Shown: one piece after another, positions 13,201 to 24,226 of the stretch
How the letters are laid out: the number at the start of each line of letters is the position of its first letter
How positions within the stretch are numbered: the stretch's first letter is position 1
Assembly (NCBI GenBank): GCA_019828545.1
Contig: JACVRA010000165.1
Location: 186,001 to 250,000, forward strand
Length of the DNA: 64,000 nt
Source of the DNA: Paracamarosporium sp. OC-R06-R3
Lineage: Eukaryota > Ascomycota > Dothideomycetes > Pleosporales > Didymosphaeriaceae
Direction of reading: 5' to 3'
Position numbers and translations under genes: made by a program
Notes under the pieces: model-generated
What the model saw: the letters and a program-made list of their open reading frames with translations, nothing else
Told to the model about the DNA's origin: nothing
Databases searched by the model: none

Positions 13201-15018
13201 CAAGATCGCCCCGGATCTGGTCCTTGGTGTGACGCAAAGCAATGCGACTGATGAGGTCTCGGAAGGAAGCTTTGTCTAAGCGTGCAAAAAGACCCTTGGT
13301 GCTAGCAAACGGTTCACATCGTAAGAAGAGGAGCAGGCCAACCAGATCCGTAACGTTATTTCGAAGAGGAGTACCTGATACAGCCCAAGCGTTACAGCGA
13401 GGTATGATCCGAGCGACCTTGGCAGCTTGACTGACGCCGCTTTCCACCATCTGGGCTTCGTCAAGACATACTCTCCACCATGAAATGTCAACCAACGGGC
13501 TACTCCTGCGTTCGTGGACTTTCTTGTGTCGTAATGAGCGATCTGGTGGAGGTATGGTGTGATGCAATTCTTTCGACAGCACATCGTAACTAGTCAACAC
13601 AACGTCGAATTGGAGCAAGTGATCGACAGTAGCTTGATCATGTTTAGCCTTCGATGTCGCATGCCAAGACAAACCTTTGTAGTGAAAGACCTTGAGATGA
13701 GGAGCGTGACTGTTGATTTCGCTTCTCCATTGTTCGAGAATGGCAGGGGGCGTGATGATCAGGGTAGCCCCGGAAGCCTTGACCATCTTGTTGAGATATG
13801 GGTCGTAAACGTCTTCGTTGGTAGTGTCTCGCTTATTGAGACACATCAGTGCTATCAGCTCAACGCTCTTCCCGAGACCCATTTCTTCAGCGAGTATCCC
13901 GCCGCGGAGACCGGTCGAATCCCATTCCCGGTCCAGATCAGCTATTATCATGCCACGAACACTACTGACGTAGAACTTCTTTCCTGTACAGTCCTTGGCG
14001 GGCAAAAATGACACGGGAAGTTTATCGCTCTCGTGTTTTAGAAGCCCACACTCGCGCTGCAACATCCAATCTACCGATCGTTGTTGGTACGGGTACAAGT
14101 CCGTCGAAGGCAAGCTACTTCTAATACGATGAGAGATATCGCTATTTTGTGGGACATGAACGGCATCGTAGAAGTCGGAAAGCGTCCATGGGGCTTTTTC
14201 TTCGGCCGAGGAATCTCGAATATAAGTGGACAAGAGTTTTAGGTTTGCACGGTGTTGGAACCTTGTCCTCCAGGTGCCGATCAATGAAGCGCCAAAGGGC
14301 CACCGAAGCTCAACTTCCAACCGAGGTGTAGTGTTTTGGCCAGTTCTGGGTGCAAGGAGAACGCAACGGTAGAAAGGAATGTAATCATTCCGTGAACTCG
14401 GCGAGGACTTTTCCCATTCTGCGCCGAGCGGTATGGCGGTGTCTAGAACTGGCGCAAGTGATTCGAGTATTTCGGGAGTCGCAGTGATACCAAACTCAGT
14501 GGAGGTTGAGGAGGCGGGGTCGAATGTAGAGAGTGTTATCTGATTCTCACTCTTCCGAGAGAAAGACGTTAATTGCAGCGAAACGGAGACACGCGAATCG
14601 TGAGGGAAGGAGGGTAAAGTCTGACTTTCGGAAGGAACCTATTCATGTCAGTCGCTGCATGAGGAAACCGTTTTTCTCGTTTCCAGATCCGCAAGAGATG
14701 CAGAGTGTACAAAGCTTTACGGTGCGGTCTAAGCTTGTGGGAGGCACGCAGGTATGGATGCTCACTGACCAAATCAAAATCAGATCTTGTCATTACGGCG
14801 CTCTTGTTTTCGTCGAAAGACTCCACTATACTTGAGTGGTAGCCGTTGGGTAACTTGCGCCTCTTCTTCGCTCGTCCGTTGGATTCGGAATCATGGGGCG
14901 GCGAACCCACCGCGGGTCGGAACACGCTCTCGAATGCGCGAAACGCTTCAGGTCCAGAGTATCGTGTGCTATCATGATAGCGGGTTATGATGCAATCTTC
15001 GAGACTGACTGCAACCAT
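10238..15018 (-). CDS. SNF2-family ATPase / RING E3 ligase, Irc20/SHPRH-like
   Basis: Large nuclear DNA-dependent ATPase with a RING finger between its helicase halves, the layout of Irc20 and SHPRH, which act in DNA repair and ubiquitin signalling. The main exon runs 14638-11453: helicase entry PYQQRSVDWML, Walker A GLGKSVE, DEAQ box, SGTPLRNN, then a long charged coiled-coil insertion. The C-terminal exon 11404-10238 carries the second RING half (YCRDC, CPEC) and helicase C (QRRATTVFMYIVGNTVEEAIY). The joining intron (11452-11405) seems to start GA instead of GT (see findings). The N-terminus is uncertain: ATG 15018 opens a frame with a KKRRK basic motif, and a donor at 14796 with an acceptor at 14639 (CTGAC branch nearby) keeps phase and would give about 1,520 residues, but that donor (GTAATG) is weak. 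Confidence 0.9.
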
Positions 15019-15787
15019 GGCTGGCTTCCGTCAAGAAGTGTGGAGGTGGTAGAACTGAGTTACCGTCTTCCGCGAGGCACGGGTCATACCAAGCCGCTAA
15101 TTTAGTGCCCGAGGACCCCACGCTGCACGCTGGAGCCTTGCGCACGGTGCCAGTGGGGAGGATGGCTAGTACCCAAAAAGACAATACAGACCAAGTTTGA
15201 GAGAATTCTAGCCTTTGCGCTGTCTGTACTAGGGTAACAAGGGGAAATCAGAGCTGCAGCAAGATATTGTTCAATAGGCGCTAGGTCATTGTTTGCACCC
15301 TGCCTTCGCTGCCCTGCGTACCTTTAGTATGAGTCATCACAGCACACTGTATTGTCGAGGTATTCAACTCAAGATAAGACTCTAGATCTGATTTGCGGGG
15401 CTACCTGCATAGGTGGCGGTGCCTCTTTCATCATTTGCTCTCAACGCTTCCTCAATGCGACTACAAGCTATGCATCCAGCCTCTTCATATACATGTGACG
15501 ATCTGCTTCTGCCCATCAACCGTTTGAGAAGCCTGATCCAACCAACAGAAGACAAGTCTTTTCTGTACGCCTTGATACACATCTACCCAGAATCAAGGAC
15601 CTTGTCGTCTCGATCCAGGTTGCGGCTATCCATCCGCAGTGGTCTTGATTTTGAGATCGCTTCCACTTGCACCACCGTGTCCGACTATAGACGTTCTCCT
15701 AAGTCTTTTCTTCTCCAGTTCGTACTTTTCAGCACGACAAACCAAGCATATCGCTTCAAAGCAATTGGATTCTTTCGCCCATGCCAT
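15019..15787. other. intergenic region, no gene seen
   Basis: Upstream of the SNF2/RING gene and downstream of the THOC5-like gene (both minus strand). A 147-codon plus-strand frame (15413-15856) runs into the antisense of the THOC5-like 3' end and has no recognisable features. Confidence 0.45.
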
Positions 15788-16575
15788 CTATTCCGTAGCC
15801 AAAACCTTCCGTATGGGCTCAAAATGTTCCACAAACTTCTCCACCATGCCGTCTAGCCTAGTAAGATCATCCTTGCTCTTCTTTACCTCCGCGATCAACT
15901 TCTGCTTCTGCTTCAGTTTCTCCTGTCTCCGCGCCTCTAGTTCTACGCGGTCCTGGTGCTCCTGCTCGATGCGCGCGATGGTGAGTTCGTGGTCGCTCGC
16001 CTCCGCGAACTGCGGGTATTTCTCGATAAATTCGTCTGTGGGAACAAGGGGGAGTTTCTTGTACTTGTGACTGCACGCTTGCGTCAGTTTCTATTGCATA
16101 TGTATGCAGCATTCGTAACGTAGACATACTCGTAGTTTTCTGCCGCCGCGATCTCCGAGCGCAACGACTGCTCTTCATATTTCAGATTATGCAGACCCAA
16201 TATTAGCGCATCGTTCGCGGCCTTCTTCTCCGCAGTATCCGCCTTCTCTTCTCGTATTTTCATCACGCATGCGCGATATACAGTGCGCGTCATTGCAAGC
16301 TGAGCCCTTAATCTCTTTTCAAGAAGGTCGAGCTGGTTTTGTATCTTCTTCTCGGCATCGATCTCCTCGCCGGTCGAGGGGTTTTTAGGAGGCTTGGGGT
16401 GCGCTTGTTGGTACGAAGTCAAGTCATTGACGCGATCCTTGAGCTTTTGTGTCTCGTCGTATAATCGCATGTACTGTGGTGTTTGGAGGTGATCGACGAA
16501 CTTAAAGGTGGAGGGGTCGATGGAGCCGTTACGGTCGGTGGTGTCCATAGTATCCGTGTTTTCGCGCGCGCTCAT
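15788..16575 (-). CDS. THO complex subunit 5-like protein (THOC5/FMIP family)
   Basis: Exons 16575-16130 and 16070-15788 (59-nt intron) give 242 residues, short compared with animal THOC5 but usual for fungal versions as far as I know. It is almost wholly helical and charged. Diagnostic stretches: NLKYEEQSLRSEI followed by the conserved YDHKYKKLPLVP-type segment rebuilt across the intron, then EFIEKYPQF and HELTIARIEQEHQDR, where Fms-interacting proteins have similar sequence. THO couples transcription to mRNA export in the nucleus. Start: the ATG at 16575 opens a polar N-terminal tail. A CACGTG hexamer lies 137 bp upstream. Confidence 0.85.
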
Positions 16576-17507
16576 GGTGTGTGAGAAGATATTGGAATCG
16601 TGAGGTTGATTGCGCGCGTCGTGTTGTTGGTTTTGAGACCCAAAGCTGTCTGGTAGAGTGCAGAGTGAGCGATGCCAAGGCTCCAGGGCTCTAGGGCACC
16701 CGGGTCACTCGCACGTGAACACGCGTAGTCGGATTACGCGCCGGTACAAGGGTTCTCACAAGTAAGTGGACACGAGTTTATATACAGATCAGCTCACTTC
16801 TCATTCTGAAACGCACTGCATTGGCTTTTTCTTACGACTCCCCGTTTGGAAAAGACCCTGCATCTCACAATCGACTAAAGCTAATTCCCGATCAGCGATC
16901 ACTACTTCAAGGAATAGCAGAATAGACCAATAGCAATAGTTGTAGCATAGAAGAACACGGACGCATGAATATACACAACTCTCAAGCGTCTGGCCTCGAC
17001 CTTATGTAACAAACTCCTTCGGCACTATTGAGCCCATGTCTCCCTCCCCTCAATCTGTTCTCCATCACCCCAACCTCCGCCTCTAACTCCATACCTCCAA
17101 CGTGTGCATCCCACGGTACCTAACCAGCTCGTCAACAACCCGCTATCTTAACAATAACGTCGGCATGATCGAGACCTACCATCATCACGTCACCGTTCCC
17201 CTCGAACCAAGCGTCACATCCGCGAACATCCAGGTAGTCGACCCATTCATCGTTTTCGACCTTCATGGCCCCTGGAAGTCGTTTGACTAACAGTTCGTAA
17301 TTGTAGATGTCGGACAGGGAATTAGGTAGAGGAAGAACCTGCGAAGAGTGGCCGTCGAAGCCGACATTGCGGTTAGGGTTATATGTGGTGAAATTTGGGG
17401 ATGCAAATGGTGAGTCAACTGTCGATGTGAGACGGGAGGTCGGCCTATGAGTTTATACAGTGAGCCTATAACGAACATGTCTTTATCTGAGTTTCTTCTA
17501 CGACAAC
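16576..17507. other. intergenic region, no gene seen
   Basis: Promoter side of the THOC5-like gene and 3' flank of the F-box-like gene. No coding signal beyond short frames. CACGTG at 16712-16717 is listed separately. Confidence 0.45.
16712..16717. promoter_or_regulatory. CACGTG E-box upstream of the THOC5-like gene
   Basis: A CACGTG hexamer 137 bp upstream of the ATG. Such boxes bind bHLH factors (Cbf1-type) in fungi. Similar boxes lie 130-220 bp upstream of several other genes in this window; binding is inference only. Confidence 0.3.
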
Positions 17508-20187
17508 TTACACAGAGGGGATCGGTACGGAATCTCCATCAGTTGCAATGTCTTTATCCACCTGAACAGAGGAGGAATATGCACTATGAACGACGCCTCT
17601 TGGACAGACGTAAAGATGGGATCGTGTAACTGGGTCTGCATGATTCCACAATTGCCAAGTTTTGCATCTAGGAGAAAAGAACCTGTAAGCCATGCCCCAT
17701 AAGCTCTCTTTGAGCCAGAGTCACTTACTGCGAATCCAATGTAAAACCGTAGATTGTTATATCCGGATGCGTATGAATGGCCACCTCGCATACACCTTTC
17801 AATCTCCCAATCTCCTGTCCGCAAATAGCGACCGGCCAGACGGGATTATTTCCTGTCCGCTCAAAAGATGATGTCTTATCCCACCAATTCAGCCAGTGAT
17901 TTTCGGTACGGTCTTCATCTGAGAAGGGTGGCTCGGTGTACGCCTCCCAGTTATCTGCTCTCTGCTCTCTACGAGAAAAATTGCATACATCAGGGGGAAT
18001 ATTGTAGAGTACCAAAGTTTCTCCAAAAACCACGACCACCCGTGCTCCCCACGACATGTCGAAAGCAGAAGTATAAAGACGCGGCTCTTGGGTTCCTGAT
18101 GACGGCGGCATGAACATGACTTTTCGCAGAAGCTTCATTGGTCCGCCCAATGGTGCATCACAGCCCATAAAGAGCTTCCCCGTCGGTGTATCAATAAACA
18201 GAATATGATGGCCGTCGCTTAATGGAAGGGCATGGTAGTGATCACAATTGGGTGAGCCAAGGTGGCGTGGGTAGCTCTCGAAACCGAAAGATCCCCAGAA
18301 AGAGCGGACGGTAGGATGATCTGATGCGACAATAAGCTTGTATCTCGTTCAACTTTTTAGGCACCCACCAAAGAAAACTCTACGAGTTATGCCTGGCTTG
18401 TCGTTGGGATGAGCAGCACTGGAAATTAATCGCAGCTTTTTCGAAGACTCAAAACCAGGACGTGGAGCGAGGAAGTACAGATAGTCAGACGGTACGGCAA
18501 GCGGAAACCAGCGGCTCAAACTCTGACCAGTGAGTGCGTCAATCCAATGGAGCTCTATACCAGCGGAGCAACCTAGATGTAGAAGATGCAATGAGCACAC
18601 ATGCCGTACAGTAAGTATTTCAAGTCAGCTTACCAAATGCGACACATCGACGTTGGGGGCAGATGGAAACTGAAGTAGGTCAGCATAGATTGGTGTTTTT
18701 TTTTATTATGTTAACTAGAATAAGTGTAGGACTTAATGCTTGTGCGATACCAAGGAGGCCTACCGCTGCGTGGAGGGTCATCTTCGGAACAAATGTGACG
18801 GTAAAAAATATATGTACTATTTTCAGTCGGCAAAGCGCAGGCGGTATGACTATGATCTGGCTCGGCTTCTGGTAAGGTATCGTGACGAGGCCCCTCGAGG
18901 TTCAAGTTCCAGGCCTGGTTGATGTAGTTCTGCGCAAAAGTCCGGTAATCGTGAACATCACGAAGCGATACTGCCTGGGAGTTGGACTGTACATTGACCG
19001 ACTCAATGCGTGATTCAAAACTCTCAACAGGCATTGACCGTCGATAAGCAGTGTCTAACTCAGCATCAGATTCCACTGTTCGATTGGGAACGCCGCTCGC
19101 GATAGTCCGGTATGGATGACCGTGGCCCCCCACGAGCGTCTCTGCTGATAGTTCCACGCTTGGTGGACGGCCAAACTGTAGTTCACAAACCATACCCATT
19201 CGACCTTCAAGCAAAGCAGCGACTGCATTCCTACCAGAAGATGCATCCATACTCATCGCTAGAATTCTTCTAGGGCAAGCAATGCTAGCTGCAGGCACAA
19301 GCCTGCTTCTTTGGAGATTGTACACGTAGATAACTGTTTCGCGGCCAACGAGCAGAAATTGTCCGCAAACACTGGTGGTATAAATCAGTCCGCCAGTTCC
19401 TAGTCCTTCCGATCCTGAGTGAATGCCGGCGAAGCCCGTGAAGTCAATGGTAGAGACTTCTATGAAAGGACTAGAGTCTTGACCATTCTTTGCGTTGATT
19501 CCGATTCCTGTCCACTCGAAAGATAGAGAGCACTCACGCGACAAAAGGCGACTAAGGAGCCATGGTTCATTGCCGTCGATAACAGACTGTGGATAATTCG
19601 CTGAGTTGGCTTTCATGGCCTAAGAGGTTAGAGTCTGACCAGCAAACCCCGTACATTATATGCAAATTGCGTTTGCTTACTAGATGAACCTCCGCGCTAC
19701 TCCGCCATCCACCTCGTTCAAGCATGGTGCACAGTAGTCTTTTGTCTAAGCTTGCTTGCATCCAATGACGGCAAGTATGTCGAGCAGCGTTGAACTGGTT
19801 CGATTGAGTATACATTGTTTGACTTTCTCTTGAACTCACGTTTTTCGGACCGAGATACCTATAGATTTGTTGCATGATCTCTGTAGGCGTGCGAATTGAA
19901 GCTGAATGTCTGGATAAATCGACATAATCAATTGCCGTACGCCATTCTTTGCAAGTAGACCTTAGCGCTTTTTGGCAAGCTTGATCAAGGTAAGGCATGA
20001 TTCTAGTAGAAAGAGCACTGATGAGAAGCGGTTTGTTCGATCTTTGAGTTTTGAAGCTCTCTTCTTCCCCTGGTAGTTGAACTTCTGCCACGTCTGCTAA
20101 TGTTGACCACTCTAGATCTTCGATCGGCGTGGGCGTTTCTAGACCACTGAGAACGTCGGACAACGTTCGGGCGACCTCGTGCTCAAC
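17508..20187 (-). CDS. F-box-like protein with an in-frame TGA
   Basis: Exons 20187-19840, 19794-19681, 19619-18764, 18669-18634, 18572-17729 and 17682-17508 all join in phase. The N-terminal part resembles an F-box ([19 protein letters not shown], then [11 protein letters not shown]). The rest resembles a large fungal F-box family whose middle reads [28 protein letters not shown], followed by a beta-rich part ([27 protein letters not shown]). A TGA at 18351-18349 interrupts the frame between FFGGCLKS and [11 protein letters not shown], with homologous-looking sequence and normal splice sites continuing afterwards. The first exon has no suitable ATG before the F-box, so a further 5' exon is needed; the frame at 20280-20885 is the candidate. 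Presumed role: substrate adaptor of an SCF ubiquitin ligase, unless inactivated. Confidence 0.75.
18349..18351 (-). other. in-frame TGA inside the F-box-like gene
   Basis: The TGA lies in the reading frame of the fifth exon (18572-17729). The same frame is open for more than 600 nt after it and ends at a good GTAAGT donor at 17728. Seen directly in sequence; whether it is a nonsense allele, an assembly error or a readthrough site is not decided. Confidence 0.8.
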
Positions 20188-20270
20188 CTATGGCTCAAGG
20201 ATGCTGCCTTCAGATGCCTAAAAGAGGGTGTAGTCAGCATGAGGTGTCTTACAGGATAAAGAAGCTGCCT

Positions 20271-20885
20271 CTAAAGTACATTTTCGAAAGAATGCGTGTC
20301 AGGTTGTACACGACGAAAAGAAATCAAGTCATTGCCATCCTCTCTTCGGCCCGGTAACCAGGATATTGAATTGCTGAACGAGCTGGATCGTGACCTTAGG
20401 CTGGGACTGCTGAAAATGAACGCTCCCGAGGATACAAACTCTAAACTGGGCGTCGAGCCGTGAAGCGAGTTAGCGTTGGCCCTGGAGCGAACGCTTGATG
20501 AATTATGTATGTTTGTAGTTTCTACTTCGGGTGCGATGACCTGTGCCGAACTCGTATGAAAAAAGGATGTTAACGCTCTTTCGATAGCTGTCCGATGTCT
20601 CGAATGTCTCATAATTGAGGCAGGTAGGCTTCTCTTATGTGGCAGCTTTACCACTCGAGAAGTGACCCCTGAAGTGACAGATAAGTTACGCACAACTTGC
20701 GATCGTGGGATTACATGACGCAAAACATCGAACCTTTTAGTGTGTGATGAGACAGCCGCCACTTGATCGCTCGCACTCGCTAGTGTGTCAGTTTTTGACG
20801 AATGACTCTCAGTGTCCAAGACAGCTTGACAAGGCTCTTTTGAAACCATCAGTGCGTAAGTTGTGGGTTCCGAACAACAAGACAC
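20271..20885 (-). CDS. Ser-rich open frame, probably 5' exon of the F-box-like gene
   Basis: An ATG-initiated frame of 204 codons, rich in Ser/Arg (SSPSLRSRSSSFSNS near its end), apparently disordered, with no recognised domain. It ends 83 bp before the first exon of the F-box-like gene on the same strand. That exon lacks an ATG; a phase-0 splice from a GTACTT donor at 20279 to the acceptor before 20187 would fuse the two into one ~990-codon frame. The donor is weak and a stronger branch/acceptor pair (CTGAC..TTTTAG near 20220) leads into stops, so the junction is tentative. Otherwise this is a separate hypothetical protein. Confidence 0.45.
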   Translation of the reverse strand: MSCCSEPTTYALMVSKEPCQAVLDTESHSSKTDTLASASDQVAAVSSHTKRFDVLRHVIPRSQVVRNLSVTSGVTSRVVKLPHKRSLPASIMRHSRHRTAIERALTSFFHTSSAQVIAPEVETTNIHNSSSVRSRANANSLHGSTPSLEFVSSGAFIFSSPSLRSRSSSFSNSISWLPGRREDGNDLISFRRVQPDTHSFENVL

Positions 20886-21656
20886 CCTTCTGTCTGTTGA
20901 TCGTATTGTTGACGGGGAAAAATCCAGAGAGTGGCGACGGGGAGAGTTGAAATGTGAAGCAATGGAGGTAGGACCACGATCGGTGAAAGGAAGCGCTGGC
21001 GTGGATTTCGTTCCGGCTACTCCACGAGAGAGGTAGATCTGGGAAGACGTTGTCGTAGCCCCTCCGATTGGAGGTGCAATGCAGTCAATAACACTTGCGA
21101 TGAACAGTTGTGCGAGAGCGAAACCAGTAGGCGCATAAGTGAATATAAGAGAAGACTGATACCAGCAATGCGCACCGTCAAGTCACAGAAGTAAAGTAGT
21201 TGAGTAGAGCTGCTTATAGGTTTGCACGAGGTGTCTCTGCACACAGTAAGGGAATTTGGTCGTGAGTTAGGCGCGCGAATGTGGTGATCGATTGAGGATT
21301 CAAGTATTACTATGCGAGAATAAGGATAGGGCCTAACAGCCACGGGAGTAGGTTGAACATCGTATCAAACCGAGGAAATGCGAGTGGGTATAGAACGTCT
21401 ATGTGAAGCGAAAATGGGAAAGGATACAAATGCAGAATGCACTAGTGTATGCACTTGGAAGGCGTTACCCAAGTGCGGAAGGAAGTACATGAAATCAATT
21501 CAAAAGTTCATAGACAGGAAAGAGCTAACCAAGCGCTCATGACTTCAATCGCTATATGAAGCAGAGCCATTTTGAGACCTAGCACGCTTGTCGACAATCC
21601 AAACATCATCGAGACTACATCTTGTCAGCGTATGAACCCGGACGATGCGAACAGAC
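20886..21656. other. intergenic region, no confident gene
   Basis: Lies between the Ser-rich frame and the CSC1-like gene. A 108-codon minus-strand frame at 21017-21343 has one hydrophobic stretch but no family resemblance or splice partners; I do not call it a gene. Confidence 0.4.
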
Positions 21657-24226
21657 TTACTCCATAACCAGGCTGGGATGTATGAACCGCATCTCTTTCT
21701 CACGAGCTTCGTCCACGGTTTGGTGACCCTCCGAAGCCGCCTCTTCCTGTACTCCTCTCCCAAGATCCGAGTGCTCGGCGCGCTTCAAACTTCGTAACGC
21801 AATGAACTTCATCAACGGTCGGTATGTTCTGCTATACACATAGGCAAACCATAATGTACCAATGGCCAACGGTGCTAGGAGCACAGCGCGCTTGAAAGCA
21901 TTCCTCAACGCGAGTTGGCCGGCCAGAGTGAGCTGGAAGAGAACCAGTCCAACGATGACGCGGTCACACATCATCATCCAACCCTTCCCGGTAGAGTGCT
22001 GGCGATGCTCCATCGCATACAGTAGCTGGTATTTATGGACGAAATGACCTATCATGAAATAGGCCAGGCCACTAAGTAGCACTTGCCAAGAGTCTCGGAG
22101 CACGCTGTATACGAGACAGATGATAAATATGAGTATCGTTTGAGGTAGGAAGAAGCCGTAGCTGAATACTGGAGGCTGTACTAATTCTGCATAGTCTATC
22201 GAAATGTTAGAAGACGTTTCAAAATCGTTGTAGACAAGCGTACCTCGAGGTGTTTTTGCTCCGATAAGATTGATAGGATATAGTGATAGGGCACCAAATT
22301 CCATGAGTCGTAATGGGAACAAACCAAAGCCTTGAAGAATGATGAAGTTAGTGTAGAAGCCCAGGAGCTTAGCCAATGATTTTGCCAGAGTGTTGGCTAT
22401 AATGGAAGCGTCGTGGAGCTTCTCGCCGAAGCGTTCTAATAAAGCGACGAATCCGGATCCTGTTCCCAGGATCGTGAAGACGAAGAAGAAGTTGAAGAAC
22501 GTGAAGAAAAAATTCTTCGATATGACGCTCAACTCGACATCCCCTTGTGATATCATTCCTTGTTGGTTCGCCAGCCCTATCATGATCAGCTGGTGGTATG
22601 AGGAAGAAGAGCTACTACACTCACAATCATAAAGGAACGGTACTAAAACATTAAGTAGTGTTATTGCCAACGTAGGCAATTGAGTGTTGACTAAAGACTG
22701 CAATACATCATGAGAGTCTAGGACTTTGGCCAAACCAGGAAACACCTCATGGATAGCGCATGTATTCAAGGCACCGGCGATTGGAAGCAGTAAAGCCGTC
22801 CAGAACACGCTGAGCAATCCAATTAAGCCCGTAATGGACCATGCTCGTAGCATCCTCTTCCCACGGGGTAAGTATGTGTTGGTCCACACCACGTCAGGAG
22901 GAGCAGGACTGCTGTTGGCCAGTAATTGAAGTGGCGAAGGGTCCAGGACTGCTTGTATGGCCATCTGCGCAGACGGAACGCTATCCATGGTCACGAAAGC
23001 TAATGGAGTTGGCTCGAATTCTTTCTCTCGCAGGGCTTTGATGTTGTTATCCAGTCTCCGTAGCTTCTCTTCGTAGTAGTTGATCGCATCCACGTTCTTG
23101 AAACGCAATTTGAAGCGACCAAACCAGATTTTTGCCATTGGCCTTGGACGTGCATAAGGAATAGTGTAATCAGGGTCTCGATCGGCGTCGATCAGGAGTT
23201 GACTAGCTTCATCTTCTCCTTCATCATCTTCACGGTGTACTTCTGGCGCCGGAGGCCGAGGCTGCACTACAGGCAAGGTTTCCAAACTTCTCTCCACCCT
23301 CCGATTGCCAAGATACACAGTCCATGCTTCTTCGAGTTTTCTTAAAACGGCCTGCCTTTGTACCACGCGCTCATCTAGCTCCTTCCAATTTCTGCATAGG
23401 GTAACACTTTCGACCTTTCCAATCTCAAGATCCTCAATGAACTCTTTAATCTTCGTCTCGGATCTGAGCTCGAGGGGTATCCCTGACAGGCGAATCGTGC
23501 GGTCTGTGATGGTCTTCTGGTTACCCAGGTACGTTTGCCGCACCTCAATGATCTTTCTTGTCTGCGAGACGATGAGGTACAATAAAAAGGCAGTGAAAAG
23601 GTATGCAAAGACGAGATACATCCAAAGGTAGTCGGTGTACGCTTCGTAATCGGCTGCCATGGCCATCAATGTCGACAATTCATCACGCTTATCATGATTC
23701 TTCTTCACATCATCTGGTATGGGCTTTTCCTTGTGTGTATCGTGGACCGGCTTGATAACGGCGAGAGCGAAGAAGAGCGCGACTAGGAGGAACTTTATAG
23801 CCATTTTGAAGAAGGCGAGATACTGCGAGAGTTTCAGTAGTGCATTGCAGACAAACTTGGCCATAACACACCACATATGCATCTAAACCAGCAGATTCCA
23901 ACACCTGTTCATCTGTTATGCGCCATAATGGTAACATCCATCCGAGAAAGCTGTCAGGGAGCTCAGGGAGTGCAGTCGCTTGGTTGTTCTGTTTCTTGCG
24001 CGCCGCGTAGAGGCCTTTCCATCGTGGTCGGAGGATCTGTATGGCGCATTTAGAGTGTGCTCTAGTGTGGGAAAATGGGCAGGTATACACAAAAAGTCGC
24101 AAAAGCGCTCAACCCAAGCGCAAACGAGAGGTAGATCTGGATGCGGGTGTCTCTTGGGTTGAATCTCCCCCAAACATCGTCAAGCTCCTTATCACGATCA
24201 AGCGACTTGCAAAACTCACTTCCCAT
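21657..24226 (-). CDS. CSC1/OSCA/TMEM63-type stress-gated cation channel
   Basis: Exons 24226-24089, 24036-23875 and 23822-21657 (two 52-nt introns) give 821 residues. Domain order matches the family: N-terminal TM (IQIYLSFALGLSAFATFC) followed by the signature LRPRWKGLYAARKK, then WMLPLWRITDEQVLESAGLDAY, two more TMs, a cytosolic RNA-recognition-like domain (about residues 180-400, with TIRLSGIPLELRS and PLAFVTMDS), and the conserved C-terminal multi-TM core (PPDVVWTNTYLP; FNFFFVFTILGTGSGF; LPQTILIFIICLVYSVLRD; GHFVHKYQLLYAMEH). Relatives are osmotically or mechanically gated Ca2+-permeable channels of the plasma membrane or vacuole. ATG 24226 was chosen because it runs in frame straight into TM1. 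A CACGTG box lies 130 bp upstream. Confidence 0.93.

Noticed and set aside
15413..15856. 147-codon plus-strand frame near the THOC5-like gene
   Set aside because: It overlaps the antisense of the THOC5-like 3' exon and shows no family features.
18346..18377. Tiny intron (about 32 nt) that would remove the TGA in the F-box-like gene
   Set aside because: Too short, and the join would shift the downstream frame.
21017..21343. 108-codon minus-strand frame with one hydrophobic stretch
   Set aside because: No homology sensed, no neighbouring exons in phase; likely chance.
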